From positions 1-64,000 of the forward strand of contig NZ_CAUASN010000004.1 of the NCBI RefSeq assembly GCF_958431955.1: a stretch of DNA of 64,000 bases, written 5' to 3'. Source of the DNA: an uncultured Adlercreutzia sp. Lineage in GTDB: Bacteria > Actinomycetota > Coriobacteriia > Coriobacteriales > Eggerthellaceae. The notes under the pieces were generated by a model that worked only from the letters and a program-made list of their open reading frames with translations, was not told the origin of the DNA and made no database searches. The position numbers were made by a program, and so were the translations under genes. Shown here in pieces: positions 43,727 to 52,976 of this stretch (positions within the stretch are counted from its first letter, which is position 1; each line of letters begins with the position of its first letter).

Positions 43727-46450
43727 CTACTCCACGACGAAACGGCGCTGGCGCACCTCGGCCAGGGCACGCGGCGCCAAGTCGCACCCGATGCCCCACT
43801 CGTGGCCGGGGGAGTTCAGCGTGATGATGCCCTGGGGCGCCTCGTAGGCGGGCACGGTGAGGTCGGCCTCGAAGTAGCGGGCCGTGGCGCCCAAATCGCC
43901 GGGGATGACCACACCGGGCAGCGTTTGGAAGGCGGCGTGGGCGAAGCGCGAGATACCCGTGTCGTACATGCCGCTCATGCACACCTCGCGCCCGCGCGAG
44001 AGCGCCTTGTGCACGAACTCGAGCGAGCGCTGGATGCCGCCGAACTTCCCGATCTTCACCATGGCGCAGCGCAGCTCGGGGAAGTCGAAGATGCGGTCGG
44101 CCTCCTCGGCGTTGACGAACGACTCGTCCACGCACAGGGGCATGGCCAGCGTATGCTGAAACGACGCCAGGCGCGAGAAGGCGTTCTCGTGGCTGCTCAC
44201 GCCGGCCGCGTCCAGGTTCAGCGGCTCTTCGATCCAGCCGATGTCGAGCTCGTCGTAGGCGCGCAGCTCGGCCATGTGGTGCAGGCTGAAGCTCTGGTTC
44301 GCGTCCAGGGTGACGAGCAGCCCGGGGAAGGCCCGGCGCACCGCGCGCACGGCGGGCAGCCCCTTGCCGGGGGCCACCTTCAGCTTCACGCGCTGGTAGC
44401 CCTCCCGCACGCAGGCGCGCACGTCGGCCACCGTCTGGGCCGGCGTGGCCATGCCCACCACCGCGCCGCTGTACACCTGGCGCGGGCGGGTGCGCCGGGC
44501 GGGAAGGGCGGCCTGGCCCACAGCGGGCGGCTCCTCCTCACAGAAGGCCGCCAGGCGCGTAAGCCGGTCGAACTCCTCGCCGAGCAGCGCCCACAGCGGC
44601 TGCTCGCACACCTTCCCGTACAAGTCCCAGCAGGCCATCTCCAGCGCGCTCATGGCCATGGGGAAGCGCTCGGCCCCCTCGGCGGACGCCAGATCGGCGG
44701 CCACCTCCCGCGGATGCAGGTACGTGCCGGCGATCACCCGCGGAGCCAGTACCTCGCGTATCATGCGCACATCATCGTCCAGCGTCTCGGGCAGATACCA
44801 GTCGGTGTCGAACGAGGTGCACTCCCCCAGGCCCACCCGGCCCTTCTTGTCCACCACCTCCACGATAACGAGCTCGCGGTAGGTCAGCGTCTCCTTGGGC
44901 GTCTTGAAGGGCTTGGTGAAGGGCAGCCGCACCCGGTGCAGGATCACGCGCTTCACGTCGATATGCTGGCGGAAGAGCCCCTCGCAGGCCGCGCGGTCGA
45001 TCTTGCCGATGCCCGAGCGGGGCATCTCGTCCACGATGCAGATCTGCTCGGGAATGTAGAGGCGCGACAGCCGTCGGGCCAGCGCGTCCTTGATGATGGC
45101 CGCCGAGAGCGGGGGCGCGCCGGGCGCGAGCTCCACCACGGCCGCCGGGCGGCGTCCCCAGCGGGCGTCGGGCACGCCGAACACGTAGGCGTCGGCGATG
45201 CCGGGAATGCGCACGAGGGCGTCCACGATCTCAGCGGGGTACACGTTCTCGCCGCCCGACACGAACATGTCGGCCGTGCGCTCGCGGATGTAGAGGCAGC
45301 CCTCGTGCAGCGCCGCGGTGTCGCCGGTGAGGAAGAAGCCGTCCACGGTGAAGGCCGCCCGCCCGTTCGCGTAGCCCGAGAACACGCCCGGGCCCCGCAG
45401 GGCGAGCCGCCCGAACCCCTCGGCGTCGGGCTCGACGATGCGCGCCGAGTAGCCCGGCAGAAGCCTGAGGCCGCCGGTGAACTGCGGGGTGATGAGGGTG
45501 TTCGCCACCTGGCTCGACGTTTCGGTCATGCCGTAGCTGGCATACACCCGAGCCCGTGCCTCCAGCGCGCGGCTCACCGTGTTCGCGTTCAGCGGGCCGC
45601 CGCCGAGCAGCAGGCAGTGGTAGCCGGAAAGCGCGTCCGGCCGCGCGTTCAACATATCCTGGAGCATCTTGTCCACGACCGAGATGTGCGTGGCGTGCAG
45701 CTCGACGGCGTCGTGCAGGATGCGCCCGGCGTCGAAGCGCTCGTACACGCGCAGCGGCCAGCGGCTGCACACGCTGCGCACGAGCACCTGGAAACCCCCC
45801 ACGTGGAAGAAGGGCAGCACCGCCTGCCACAGCCCCCGCGTGAGCGTGCGCGGCGAGAGCACGCGGTTGGAGGCCTCGGCCGCCTCCACCAGGTTGCGCC
45901 ACGTCAGCTCGGCACCCTTCGGCTTGCCGGTGGTGCCCGATGTGAACATGATGAGCGCCCGATGACCGGCGTCGAAGGTGTGGGCCGCGCGCTCGGCGAA
46001 ATGGATGGCGTCCTCCACCACCCCGCCCAGCGAGTCGTCCACCCGCCCCGAGGGGGACTCGCCGCGCAGAAGCGAGTTGCACACCTGCTCGAACAGCCGC
46101 GGCTCGTTGCCCGCGTTCACCCGATAGGCGATGCGAATCCCGCAGCGCTCCAGCTCGAGCGTGCGCGTGAGCTTCTCGGCATCGGTCAGCCGGTGGTTCA
46201 GCACCACCAGGCCGAAGCCGCCGTAGGCCGCCGCCAGGACGAGCATCACGTACAGCGGGCAGTTCGGCAGATCGACCGCCACCATGTCGCCAGGGAACAC
46301 CCCCTTGTCGCGCAGGCGGCGCGCGAGCTGGGCGGCCAGGAGCCGCGTTTGGCGGTAGGTGAATGTCATCTCCTGCCCCGCCTGGTCGACATAGGAGAAG
46401 AACACGGTGTCAGGACGCGCCTGTGCGGTGCTTTCAAATATGTCGATCAT
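43727..46450 (-). CDS. MenE-MenC fusion (OSB-CoA ligase / OSB synthase)
   Basis: A 907-residue bifunctional enzyme of menaquinone synthesis. Residues about 1-470 are an acyl-CoA ligase of the ANL superfamily: MFTSGTTGKPKGAE (P-loop), YGMTETSSQ, LTGDTA and RSGIGKIDR with the catalytic Lys. Residues about 480-907 are an enolase-superfamily o-succinylbenzoate synthase: the Lys-x-Lys motif in RVKLKVAPG, and metal ligands in LDANQS, WIEEPL and CVDESF. MenC makes o-succinylbenzoate and MenE activates it with CoA, so the fusion joins consecutive steps in reverse gene order. MenB, the next enzyme, is encoded just upstream. Confidence 0.9.
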   Translation of the reverse strand: MIDIFESTAQARPDTVFFSYVDQAGQEMTFTYRQTRLLAAQLARRLRDKGVFPGDMVAVDLPNCPLYVMLVLAAAYGGFGLVVLNHRLTDAEKLTRTLELERCGIRIAYRVNAGNEPRLFEQVCNSLLRGESPSGRVDDSLGGVVEDAIHFAERAAHTFDAGHRALIMFTSGTTGKPKGAELTWRNLVEAAEASNRVLSPRTLTRGLWQAVLPFFHVGGFQVLVRSVCSRWPLRVYERFDAGRILHDAVELHATHISVVDKMLQDMLNARPDALSGYHCLLLGGGPLNANTVSRALEARARVYASYGMTETSSQVANTLITPQFTGGLRLLPGYSARIVEPDAEGFGRLALRGPGVFSGYANGRAAFTVDGFFLTGDTAALHEGCLYIRERTADMFVSGGENVYPAEIVDALVRIPGIADAYVFGVPDARWGRRPAAVVELAPGAPPLSAAIIKDALARRLSRLYIPEQICIVDEMPRSGIGKIDRAACEGLFRQHIDVKRVILHRVRLPFTKPFKTPKETLTYRELVIVEVVDKKGRVGLGECTSFDTDWYLPETLDDDVRMIREVLAPRVIAGTYLHPREVAADLASAEGAERFPMAMSALEMACWDLYGKVCEQPLWALLGEEFDRLTRLAAFCEEEPPAVGQAALPARRTRPRQVYSGAVVGMATPAQTVADVRACVREGYQRVKLKVAPGKGLPAVRAVRRAFPGLLVTLDANQSFSLHHMAELRAYDELDIGWIEEPLNLDAAGVSSHENAFSRLASFQHTLAMPLCVDESFVNAEEADRIFDFPELRCAMVKIGKFGGIQRSLEFVHKALSRGREVCMSGMYDTGISRFAHAAFQTLPGVVIPGDLGATARYFEADLTVPAYEAPQGIITLNSPGHEWGIGCDLAPRALAEVRQRRFVVE

Positions 46451-46564
46451 GGAGCTTCACAAGGTTCCTTCAGAAACGAACTGGCGGAAAACGGCGGGGA
46501 CGGACCGGCAACCCGCTAACGACGCGGGGCCGGGCGGCCGGGCGGCAGGCGGCCGGAGCAGATC

Positions 46565-47404
46565 CTACGGGAACTTCGGGAACTGGGTGAAGTCGGGGGC
46601 GCGCTTCTCCTTGAAGGCGTCGCGGCCCTCCTTGGCCTCGTCGGTGGTGTAGTACAGAAGCGTGGCATCGCCGGCCAGCTGCTGAATGCCCGCGAGCCCG
46701 TCGGTGGCGGCGTTGAACGAGGCCTTCATGAAGCGCAGGGCTGTGGGGCTGAACTGCATCATCTCGGCGGCCCAGTCCATGCACTCCCGCTCCAAATCGT
46801 CGAAGGGCACGACCTTGTTCACAAGCCCCATCTCCAGCGCCTCGGCGGCGGTGTACTGGCGGCAGAGGTACCAGATCTCGCGGGCCTTCTTCTGGCCCAC
46901 GATGGCGGCCAGGTACCCCGCGCCGTAGCCGGCGTCGAAGGAGCCCACCTTCGGACCGGTCTGGCCGAACTTCGCCGTGTCGGCCGCGATGGTGAGGTCG
47001 CACAGAATGGAGAGCACGTGCCCCCCGCCGATGGCGTAGCCGTTCACCATGGCGATGACGGGCTTGGGCACCACGCGGATGAGCCGCTGCAGGTCGAGCA
47101 CGTTCAGGCGCGGGATGGAGTCCTCGCCCACGTATCCGCCGTTGCCGCGGATCTTCTGGTCGCCGCCGGAGCAGAACGCCTCGTCCTCGTGGGCGCCCCC
47201 ATGGTTCACGCCGGTGAGCAGGATAACGCCCACGCTCGCATCGTCGCGGGCCTCGGAGAAGGCGTCGTACATCTCCATGACCGTCAGCGGCGTGAAGGCG
47301 TTGCGCCGCTCGGGCCGGTTGATGGAGATCTTCGCCACGCCGTCGCACAGCTCGTAGCGAATCTCGCGGTACTCCTTGCCGACCTTCCAATCGTAGGTGC
47401 TCAC
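46565..47404 (-). CDS. menB: 1,4-dihydroxy-2-naphthoyl-CoA synthase
   Basis: A 279-residue crotonase-fold enzyme that cyclises OSB-CoA. The oxyanion-hole region CSGGDQK, the VNGYAIGGGHVLSILCDLTIAAD strand-helix, GPKVGSFDAGYGAGYLA and the C-terminal PDFTQFPKFP are those of MenB. The start is GTG 47404 (VSTYDWKVG) with AAGG upstream; the longer upstream frame is not family-like. It lies 114 bases before menE-menC, on the same strand. Confidence 0.93.
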   Translation of the reverse strand: MSTYDWKVGKEYREIRYELCDGVAKISINRPERRNAFTPLTVMEMYDAFSEARDDASVGVILLTGVNHGGAHEDEAFCSGGDQKIRGNGGYVGEDSIPRLNVLDLQRLIRVVPKPVIAMVNGYAIGGGHVLSILCDLTIAADTAKFGQTGPKVGSFDAGYGAGYLAAIVGQKKAREIWYLCRQYTAAEALEMGLVNKVVPFDDLERECMDWAAEMMQFSPTALRFMKASFNAATDGLAGIQQLAGDATLLYYTTDEAKEGRDAFKEKRAPDFTQFPKFP

Positions 47405-47504
47405 ATTCCCGTCCTTCCCTTGGAGCGCCCGAAAAGAGGCGCGTTTCTCTAACCTGCCATAATAACGCAGAAAGTGCGCCCGCACAGGCAAAACCCGAGG
47501 TGAT

Positions 47505-47534
47505 TTTGAGAAAGGGCGCCCGCGAGGGCGCCCT
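47505..47534 (-). terminator. Terminator of the pilus-like operon
   Basis: AGGGCGCC (47513-47520) pairs with GGCGCCCT (47527-47534) around a 6-base loop. On the minus strand TTTCTC follows. It lies 38 bases after the pilT-like gene. Confidence 0.65.
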
Positions 47535-47572
47535 GGGGTCGCAGAGACGATGTTCCGGCCGAGCGTGAGGCG

Positions 47573-48646
47573 CTACATGCCCTCAGACTCGAAGCGCTTC
47601 TTCAGGGCCTCCTGGTGGATGGCGTGCTGCAGGGCCACTTCCTTGGACACCGTGCCCTCGCGCACGAGGCGGTGCAGGCTCTGATCCATGGTGCGCATGC
47701 CGGCCCCGGCCGAGCTGGCGATGACCGAGTCGATCTGGTGGGTCTTCTCCTCGCGGATGAGATTGCGGATAGCCGGCGTGGCCGTCATGATCTCGAACAC
47801 GGGCACAATGCCGCCGTCCACCGTGGGCACGAGCTGCTGGGACACCACAGCCTGCAGCACCATGGACAGCTGCATGCGAATCTGGCGCTGCTGGTTGGCC
47901 GGGAACGCGTCGATGATGCGGTCGATGGTGCTCGCCGCACCCGTGGTGTGCAGGGTGGAGAACAGAAGCTGCGCCATCTCGGCGGCGGTCATGGCGGTGC
48001 CGATGGTCTCGGAGTCGCGCATCTCGCCGAGCAGGATCACATCGGGGCTCTCGCGCATGGCACTGCGCAGCGCTTCGGCGTAGGTGGCCACGTCCGAGGG
48101 GATCTCGCGCTGGGTGACGATGCAACCCTCGTGGCGGTGCACGTACTCGATGGGGTCCTCCATAGTGATGATGTGCCCGCAGCGCGCCTTGTTCAGCTTG
48201 TCGATGATGCAGGCGAGCGTGGTGGACTTGCCGGCGCCGGCCGGGCCCGTCACCAGCACGAGGCCCTTCTGGAAGTCGGCGCAGGCCATGACGTCGTCGG
48301 GAATGTGGTAGTCGGCGGGGTTGGGCAGCGTGAAGGGGATGACGCGGATGACCGCGCCCAGGCTGCCGCGCTGGCGGAACACGTTCACGCGGAAGCGGCC
48401 CATGCCGGCCACGGCGAAGGAGAAGTCGTCATCGTGGTTGTGGCCGTCGACGAACACGGCCATGCTCCGGCCCGACAGGTCGTAGATGGCCTCGACGAGC
48501 GCCTTGGTGTCCGCGGGCATGAGCGGGGCCATGTCCATGCGCACCTGGCGGCCGTCGGCGGTGTAGGTGAGCGGAAGACCGGCCACGATGAACACGTCCG
48601 AGGCCTTCTTGTCGATCATTTCCTGCAGCAGTGTCTTCAGTTCCAT
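47573..48646 (-). CDS. PilT-like type IV pilus retraction ATPase
   Basis: A 357-residue hexameric secretion ATPase. It begins ELKTLLQEMIDKKASDVFI as PilT does. Walker A GPAGAGKSTT, the Asp-box (MEDPIEYVH), Walker B VILLGEMRDSET (with the PilT-type GEMRD) and the His-box STLHTTGA are all present. It sits last in a tightly spaced cluster of pilin-like and platform genes. Its role would be retraction or, in a minimal system, also extension. Confidence 0.88.
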   Translation of the reverse strand: MELKTLLQEMIDKKASDVFIVAGLPLTYTADGRQVRMDMAPLMPADTKALVEAIYDLSGRSMAVFVDGHNHDDDFSFAVAGMGRFRVNVFRQRGSLGAVIRVIPFTLPNPADYHIPDDVMACADFQKGLVLVTGPAGAGKSTTLACIIDKLNKARCGHIITMEDPIEYVHRHEGCIVTQREIPSDVATYAEALRSAMRESPDVILLGEMRDSETIGTAMTAAEMAQLLFSTLHTTGAASTIDRIIDAFPANQQRQIRMQLSMVLQAVVSQQLVPTVDGGIVPVFEIMTATPAIRNLIREEKTHQIDSVIASSAGAGMRTMDQSLHRLVREGTVSKEVALQHAIHQEALKKRFESEGM

Positions 48647-48666
48647 GGGCTTGCTTTCTCCTCACT

Positions 48667-49305
48667 TTAGCCGAGCCACAGGTTCGCGCCTGTGCCGTCG
48701 TCGGTCCATTGGGTCGTCGTCTTCCATTGCTCTATGCGATAGGTGGCGTCGTCGTTCACGCGCAGCACGGCCTCCAGCGTGCGGCCGCTCTCCAGCGAGA
48801 ACGTGACGCTGATGAGCGTACCGTCGAAGGTGCCCGAGGCGGTGACGGGGTCAGCGGCGGGACATTCGATGACCGCGACGGTCGCCTCATCCCCGACCGT
48901 CCCCGAGAGCGACTCGTCGGCAATGGCCTCGCCGGCGGGCGTCTCGTCGGCAATGGCCTCCCCCGCCTCGGCGGCAGAGGCGACCTCGGCGCCCTCTGAG
49001 GCCGAAGGCGTCGACGGAGCGTCGGCCGCAGGAGCCGTCTCGGTCACGCCGTAGGCCGCGAGCACCGCGGAGAGGGCCGCGGCGTCGCCCTGGGCGAGCG
49101 CCGTGTCCACATCGGCCACGAAGGTCTGGGCCATGGTTTCCAGCTGGTAGGTCTCCGTCGTCGTCGCGGCCTGGCGCTCGGTGATGGACAGCTCGGCGCG
49201 GGCCGTCGTGACCGAGAGCGTGGCCAGCACGGCCAGGCACAAGATGATGATGAGAGTGAACAAGCTGATGGGGCCGATGCGCACCGAGCCGTGGGGCTTA
49301 GCCAT
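48667..49305 (-). CDS. Pilin-like membrane-anchored protein
   Basis: A 212-residue protein with a short basic N-terminus, one transmembrane helix (ISLFTLIIILCLAVLATLSV, residues about 12-31) and an extracellular domain with an Ala/Glu/Thr-rich middle region. The shape is that of a minor pilin without a clear prepilin peptidase site. It starts at ATG 49305, overlapping the upstream gene by eight bases. Confidence 0.55.
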   Translation of the reverse strand: MAKPHGSVRIGPISLFTLIIILCLAVLATLSVTTARAELSITERQAATTTETYQLETMAQTFVADVDTALAQGDAAALSAVLAAYGVTETAPAADAPSTPSASEGAEVASAAEAGEAIADETPAGEAIADESLSGTVGDEATVAVIECPAADPVTASGTFDGTLISVTFSLESGRTLEAVLRVNDDATYRIEQWKTTTQWTDDGTGANLWLG

Positions 49306-50017
49306 GGGACACCTCCCCTTCCGCCTGCGAGGGGCTATCGGTCGCGGCGACGCCGGGTGCCGTGGCCGCCGTCGCGCCGTCGGCCGCCGCGCGCGCATCC
49401 GAAGCCGGCACGTAGCGGGCCGTTTCCAGGGTGTACACCGGCTCGTCGTCCCAGTGCTGGAAGCACACGCCGTCCGACCCGCCGGCCACGATGCCCTCGT
49501 CGAGCATCTGGCTCGGATCGGTAAGCACGCGCACCTTCAGCACCTCGATGGTCAGGTAGTGCAGCGAGCCGCCCGCCGTGGTCTCGGTGGAGAACCGGCA
49601 GTCGGCCAGAAGCGCGCTCTCGCCGCTGACGATCTCGCCCACCGGCTCCGAGAGCCACCGGTCGGCCATGGCGTCGGCGCCGTAGGCCTCCTCCAGGGCC
49701 ACCGGGTCGGCGGCGAACTCCTCGGCGACGTTCGAGGCCAGGGCCATGGCGCCCATGAGGTCGGCGCTCTGCTCGCCGGCGGCATCGGCCGTGGCGTTCA
49801 GGTTCATGAGCACCGCGAGCGAGCCGGCCAGGAACACGAGCAGCAGCAGCGCCTCCACGATGAAGGCAGCGCCGGGCCACACGCGGCGCTCCACGCGGTG
49901 GCGCCCCACATACTCGTGGTAGCGCTCCATGCGCGCATCGCCCGCGTTCACGCCGCGCGCATGGGCCGCCACGGAGTAGTCGGCCATGGAGCGGCGACGG
50001 GTGCTTCCTCCGGCCAT
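49298..50017 (-). CDS. Pseudopilin-like membrane protein
   Basis: A 239-residue protein with a 47-residue cytoplasmic lead, one transmembrane helix (AAFIVEALLLLVFLAGSLAVL; the FIVEALL pattern recalls class III pilin FTLVE) and an extracellular domain with two Cys. The one-base overlap with the upstream gene (TAATG) shows coupling. Confidence 0.55.
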   Translation of the reverse strand: MAGGSTRRRSMADYSVAAHARGVNAGDARMERYHEYVGRHRVERRVWPGAAFIVEALLLLVFLAGSLAVLMNLNATADAAGEQSADLMGAMALASNVAEEFAADPVALEEAYGADAMADRWLSEPVGEIVSGESALLADCRFSTETTAGGSLHYLTIEVLKVRVLTDPSQMLDEGIVAGGSDGVCFQHWDDEPVYTLETARYVPASDARAAADGATAATAPGVAATDSPSQAEGEVSHG

Positions 50018-50580
50018 TATCGATCACCTCCCGCGCTGCGCAGGGCCACCGACACGCTGCCCGCATCGGTGGTGATGGTCAGAAGGCCGCCCTCGTAGGC
50101 GAAGTCGAACACATCGGAGGCCACGATGGCCGTGGCCTTCTCCGGGTCGTAGGGGGCATCGGCCAAGGCGTACTCTTCCATAATGGTGCCGTCGTAGCAG
50201 TACAGGCGCGTCTCGTACACGCCGCTGGGCAGCGTCTCGCGCAGCACGAGCGCCGGGCCCGAGAACAGGCTGCGCGCCTCACCTGCGGCATCGGCGGCCG
50301 CGGCCAGGCCGTCGGCGCCCTCGGCCACCTCCACCTGCACGGCGTCCTCGGTGACCCACGCGCGGGCCACGGCGTCTATCTGGTCGTTGGCGCGCACGTC
50401 GTTGGCCAGAAGCGTCAGCGACAATCGCTGCTCGTCGGCAGCCGCGCCCTCCTGGTGCAGCGCGCGGTACACCCCCGTGCCCACGAGGATGGCCATGAGC
50501 AGCGTGACCACGAACAGCGCGAACAGGATTCCCGTGAACACGCGGCCGAAATCGCGCTCGCGGCGGCGAGGGTTGCTCAT
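50017..50580 (-). CDS. DUF4860-like membrane-anchored protein
   Basis: A 187-residue protein with a basic N-terminus, one transmembrane helix (VFTGILFALFVVTLLMAILV) and an extracellular domain (ALVLRETLPSGVYETRLYCYDG, near the DUF4860 pattern of minor pilin components in actinobacterial and firmicute T4P loci). The start at ATG 50580 overlaps the previous gene's stop by four bases. Confidence 0.6.
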   Translation of the reverse strand: MSNPRRRERDFGRVFTGILFALFVVTLLMAILVGTGVYRALHQEGAAADEQRLSLTLLANDVRANDQIDAVARAWVTEDAVQVEVAEGADGLAAAADAAGEARSLFSGPALVLRETLPSGVYETRLYCYDGTIMEEYALADAPYDPEKATAIVASDVFDFAYEGGLLTITTDAGSVSVALRSAGGDR

Positions 50581-50900
50581 CGCGGCCTCACCTCCACCGA
50601 GGGGGGCACGTTCGAGGCGAAGGCCTCGTAGGTGACCACGTAGTCGCTGCGGTTCACGATGAGCCCGTAATGCTCTTCCAAGTACTCGAGCGTAGAGGGA
50701 TAGGCCCCCTCCACGGCGGCGCACTGCATGGCCGCGTCCAGCACGGCATGGCGCACCGACAAGGCGCCTTGGGCCTCGGTCTGGTCGCTCGCCGTATCCC
50801 AGGTGAACCACAGCACCACGGCCAGCACGCAGGCCGCGATGGCACCCGCCACCCGCCAGGCGCGCCTCCGCTTCATCTGGGCTGTCTTACCGTGAATCAT
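50577..50900 (-). CDS. Small pilin-like protein
   Basis: A 107-residue protein with a basic start, one transmembrane helix (VAGAIAACVLAVVLWFTW) and a short domain ending AYPSTLEYLEEHYGLIVNR, reminiscent of minor pilins. It starts four bases after the GspF gene stop. Confidence 0.55.
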   Translation of the reverse strand: MIHGKTAQMKRRRAWRVAGAIAACVLAVVLWFTWDTASDQTEAQGALSVRHAVLDAAMQCAAVEGAYPSTLEYLEEHYGLIVNRSDYVVTYEAFASNVPPSVEVRPR

Positions 50901-50904
50901 GATG

Positions 50905-51957
50905 CTATCCGATCGATCCCATGATGCCGATGAGCGGCATCATGACCGAGATGAGCGTGGCGCCCACGGCGATGGTCAAGAAGGCGGCCAGGGCGGGCTC
51001 GATGTTGTCGATGGCCCCGTCGATCTGCAGGATGGCGTCGTCGAAGAAGTTGGCCGACAGGCGGTCGAGGGCCGCGTCGAGGGAGCCGGAGCGCGTGCCG
51101 ATGGTGAGCATGCGCGCGTGAATCTGCTCGAACACCTCGGCCTCGCTGATGGCCTGGGCGAGCGAGCGCGGCGCGGCGGCGTCTATCATGAGCGCGTAGG
51201 CGCTCGCGGCCTTCTTCTTCAGGCCGGCGTGCTCCACCACTTCCATGGCCTCCTTCATGGCCGTATCGGTGTTCACGCCCGAGGCGGTGTAGGCGGCCAG
51301 GGCCGAGGCGAAGCGCGACACGGCCAGCTGCTCCATGGCGCCGCGCGTGGCGGGGAACTTCTCGAACAGGCGCATCACCGCCATGCGGCCGGCCTCCGAC
51401 CGGCAGGCGATGACGCCGCCGAGGGCCACCACCGTGCACACGAGCGTGACCCCGAGGGCCACCCAGCCGATGGCCACCGACAGCCCCACCGCGCCCGACG
51501 AGCCGTTGGTCAGCGAGCCGGCGATGGACACGTACACGTCCTCGAACACGGGCAGGATGATGATGACCGTGAAGGCCAGGATGATGGACATGATGCACAG
51601 AAGCGCCGCCGGGTAGCCCACCGACGAGCGGATCTTCGCGAACAGGCGGTCCTCCTCGTCGTAGTACACGCCGAGCGCGCGGAGCACTTCCTCGGTGCGG
51701 CCGGCGTTCTCGCCTACCCGCACCATGTCCACCGCGTATCGGGGGAAGGCGCCCGAGGCCTGCATGGCGTCGGCGAGGGCATCGCCCGCGTTCAGGCTGC
51801 GGTACACCGCGGTGCAGGTGGCCTGCAGCCCCGCGTCTCCGATATCCTCCGAGAGCATCCCCACCGCCTCGTCGGTCTGGATGCCCGCCGCCAGCATCAT
51901 GGCGACGCTCTCGCAGAAAAGGCTGATGCCTGCGCTGTCGAGTTTCGGTTTGGCCAT
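50905..51957 (-). CDS. GspF/PilC-type inner-membrane platform protein
   Basis: A 350-residue type II secretion/type IV pilus platform protein. Two cytoplasmic T2SSF domains are each followed by hydrophobic segments: FCESVAMMLAAGIQTDEAVGML with VRVGENAGRTEEVLRAL, and FASALAAYTASGVNTDTAMKEAM with LTIGTRSGSLDAALDRL. It has three or four transmembrane helices. It connects the ATPase to the pilins of this cluster. Confidence 0.88.
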   Translation of the reverse strand: MAKPKLDSAGISLFCESVAMMLAAGIQTDEAVGMLSEDIGDAGLQATCTAVYRSLNAGDALADAMQASGAFPRYAVDMVRVGENAGRTEEVLRALGVYYDEEDRLFAKIRSSVGYPAALLCIMSIILAFTVIIILPVFEDVYVSIAGSLTNGSSGAVGLSVAIGWVALGVTLVCTVVALGGVIACRSEAGRMAVMRLFEKFPATRGAMEQLAVSRFASALAAYTASGVNTDTAMKEAMEVVEHAGLKKKAASAYALMIDAAAPRSLAQAISEAEVFEQIHARMLTIGTRSGSLDAALDRLSANFFDDAILQIDGAIDNIEPALAAFLTIAVGATLISVMMPLIGIMGSIG

Positions 51958-51973
51958 ATCCTCTCGCCTCTCC

Positions 51974-52969
51974 CTAGTACGTGTATCGGTCGGTGTAACT
52001 GGTGCCGTCGCCGATGGTGGACGCCGCCCCGCTCGCGGCGAAGGTCAGGTCCACCCGGGTCCAACTGTTCGGTTCTATGCTGATCTCCACGCTCACCCAT
52101 TCCCCATCAATATATACCATGTTCCACGCATGGTACACGTCATCGGGAGAAACGTAGCCGGTGATGACCTGGCAGGGTATGCCGAGCGAGCGCAGCATGG
52201 CGGCGCCCAGCGAAGCGTAGTCGAAGCAGATGCCCGTGCCCGCGGCCAGCGTGGCGTCGGGGTCGGGAACGTATCCGGTCACCGAGGCGAGCTCGGCGGC
52301 CTTATCGTGGTCGTAGGAGATGTTGGCCACCACCCACTGGTAGATGTTGCGCACCACATCGCCCTGGTTGGCGGCGCCCTGGGCCAGCTCGCGGGCCTTG
52401 GCCACCACCGAGGAGGACTCGTCGTAGTCCACGAACATGTTGGGCACGAGGAAGGGCGCCTGCTCGCTGGCAAGGACCACATCCGCCGTCGTGGCGAACA
52501 GCTCGACGTAGTTGTTGCCCGAGGTGTTCTGCATGACGCGGAAGGTGTAGGAGCCATCGCCCATGTTCACCGGCACCACAATGGGGGTGCCGTCGCCGGG
52601 CAGATCGTAGTTGTAGCTCATCTCGCCCTTGCTCACCTGGAACTTCAGGCGGCTGTCGCTTTGGGCCGATGCGCCCACATAGCCCTCGGAGGCGGCGGAG
52701 GTGTCGATGGCGCACCCGTTGCCCTCCTCGGCGAAATCGGGATGGAAGGCCGAGAGGGCCACCGAGCCGGGGGGCGTGAAGGCCGGGCCCGACGTGGAGC
52801 CGGCATCGACCTCCGAGGCGCCTTGCGCATCCGGCGATGCGGCCGCCGCGCCGCCGCCCGAGGGGGCGTCTCCCCCCGAGCCGCCGCAACCGACGAGCGC
52901 GAGCGCGCCGACGAGCAGCGCCGCAGCGGCGAGACGGAGGGGGGCGGTATGTCGGCGGGAGCGTGTCAT
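51974..52969 (-). CDS. Transglutaminase-like lipoprotein
   Basis: A 331-residue lipoprotein (signal with lipobox LVGC, then a Gly/Ala/Ser-rich spacer). The C-terminal half carries a transglutaminase-core triad: Cys in AGTGICFDYASLGAAMLR, His in DDVYHAWNMVYIDGEW and a following acidic residue. The N-terminal half is a beta-rich domain. It is embedded between the histidine kinase and the pilus platform gene, so it may process or crosslink surface proteins of the pilus. This is an inference. Confidence 0.78.
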   Translation of the reverse strand: MTRSRRHTAPLRLAAAALLVGALALVGCGGSGGDAPSGGGAAAASPDAQGASEVDAGSTSGPAFTPPGSVALSAFHPDFAEEGNGCAIDTSAASEGYVGASAQSDSRLKFQVSKGEMSYNYDLPGDGTPIVVPVNMGDGSYTFRVMQNTSGNNYVELFATTADVVLASEQAPFLVPNMFVDYDESSSVVAKARELAQGAANQGDVVRNIYQWVVANISYDHDKAAELASVTGYVPDPDATLAAGTGICFDYASLGAAMLRSLGIPCQVITGYVSPDDVYHAWNMVYIDGEWVSVEISIEPNSWTRVDLTFAASGAASTIGDGTSYTDRYTY

Positions 52970-52976
52970 CGGGGGC

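Noticed and set aside
43658..46519. A 953-codon open frame on the plus strand opposite menE-menC
   Set aside because: It is His/Arg/Leu-rich low-complexity translation with no motifs, antisense to a clearly conserved enzyme; a product of high GC codon bias.
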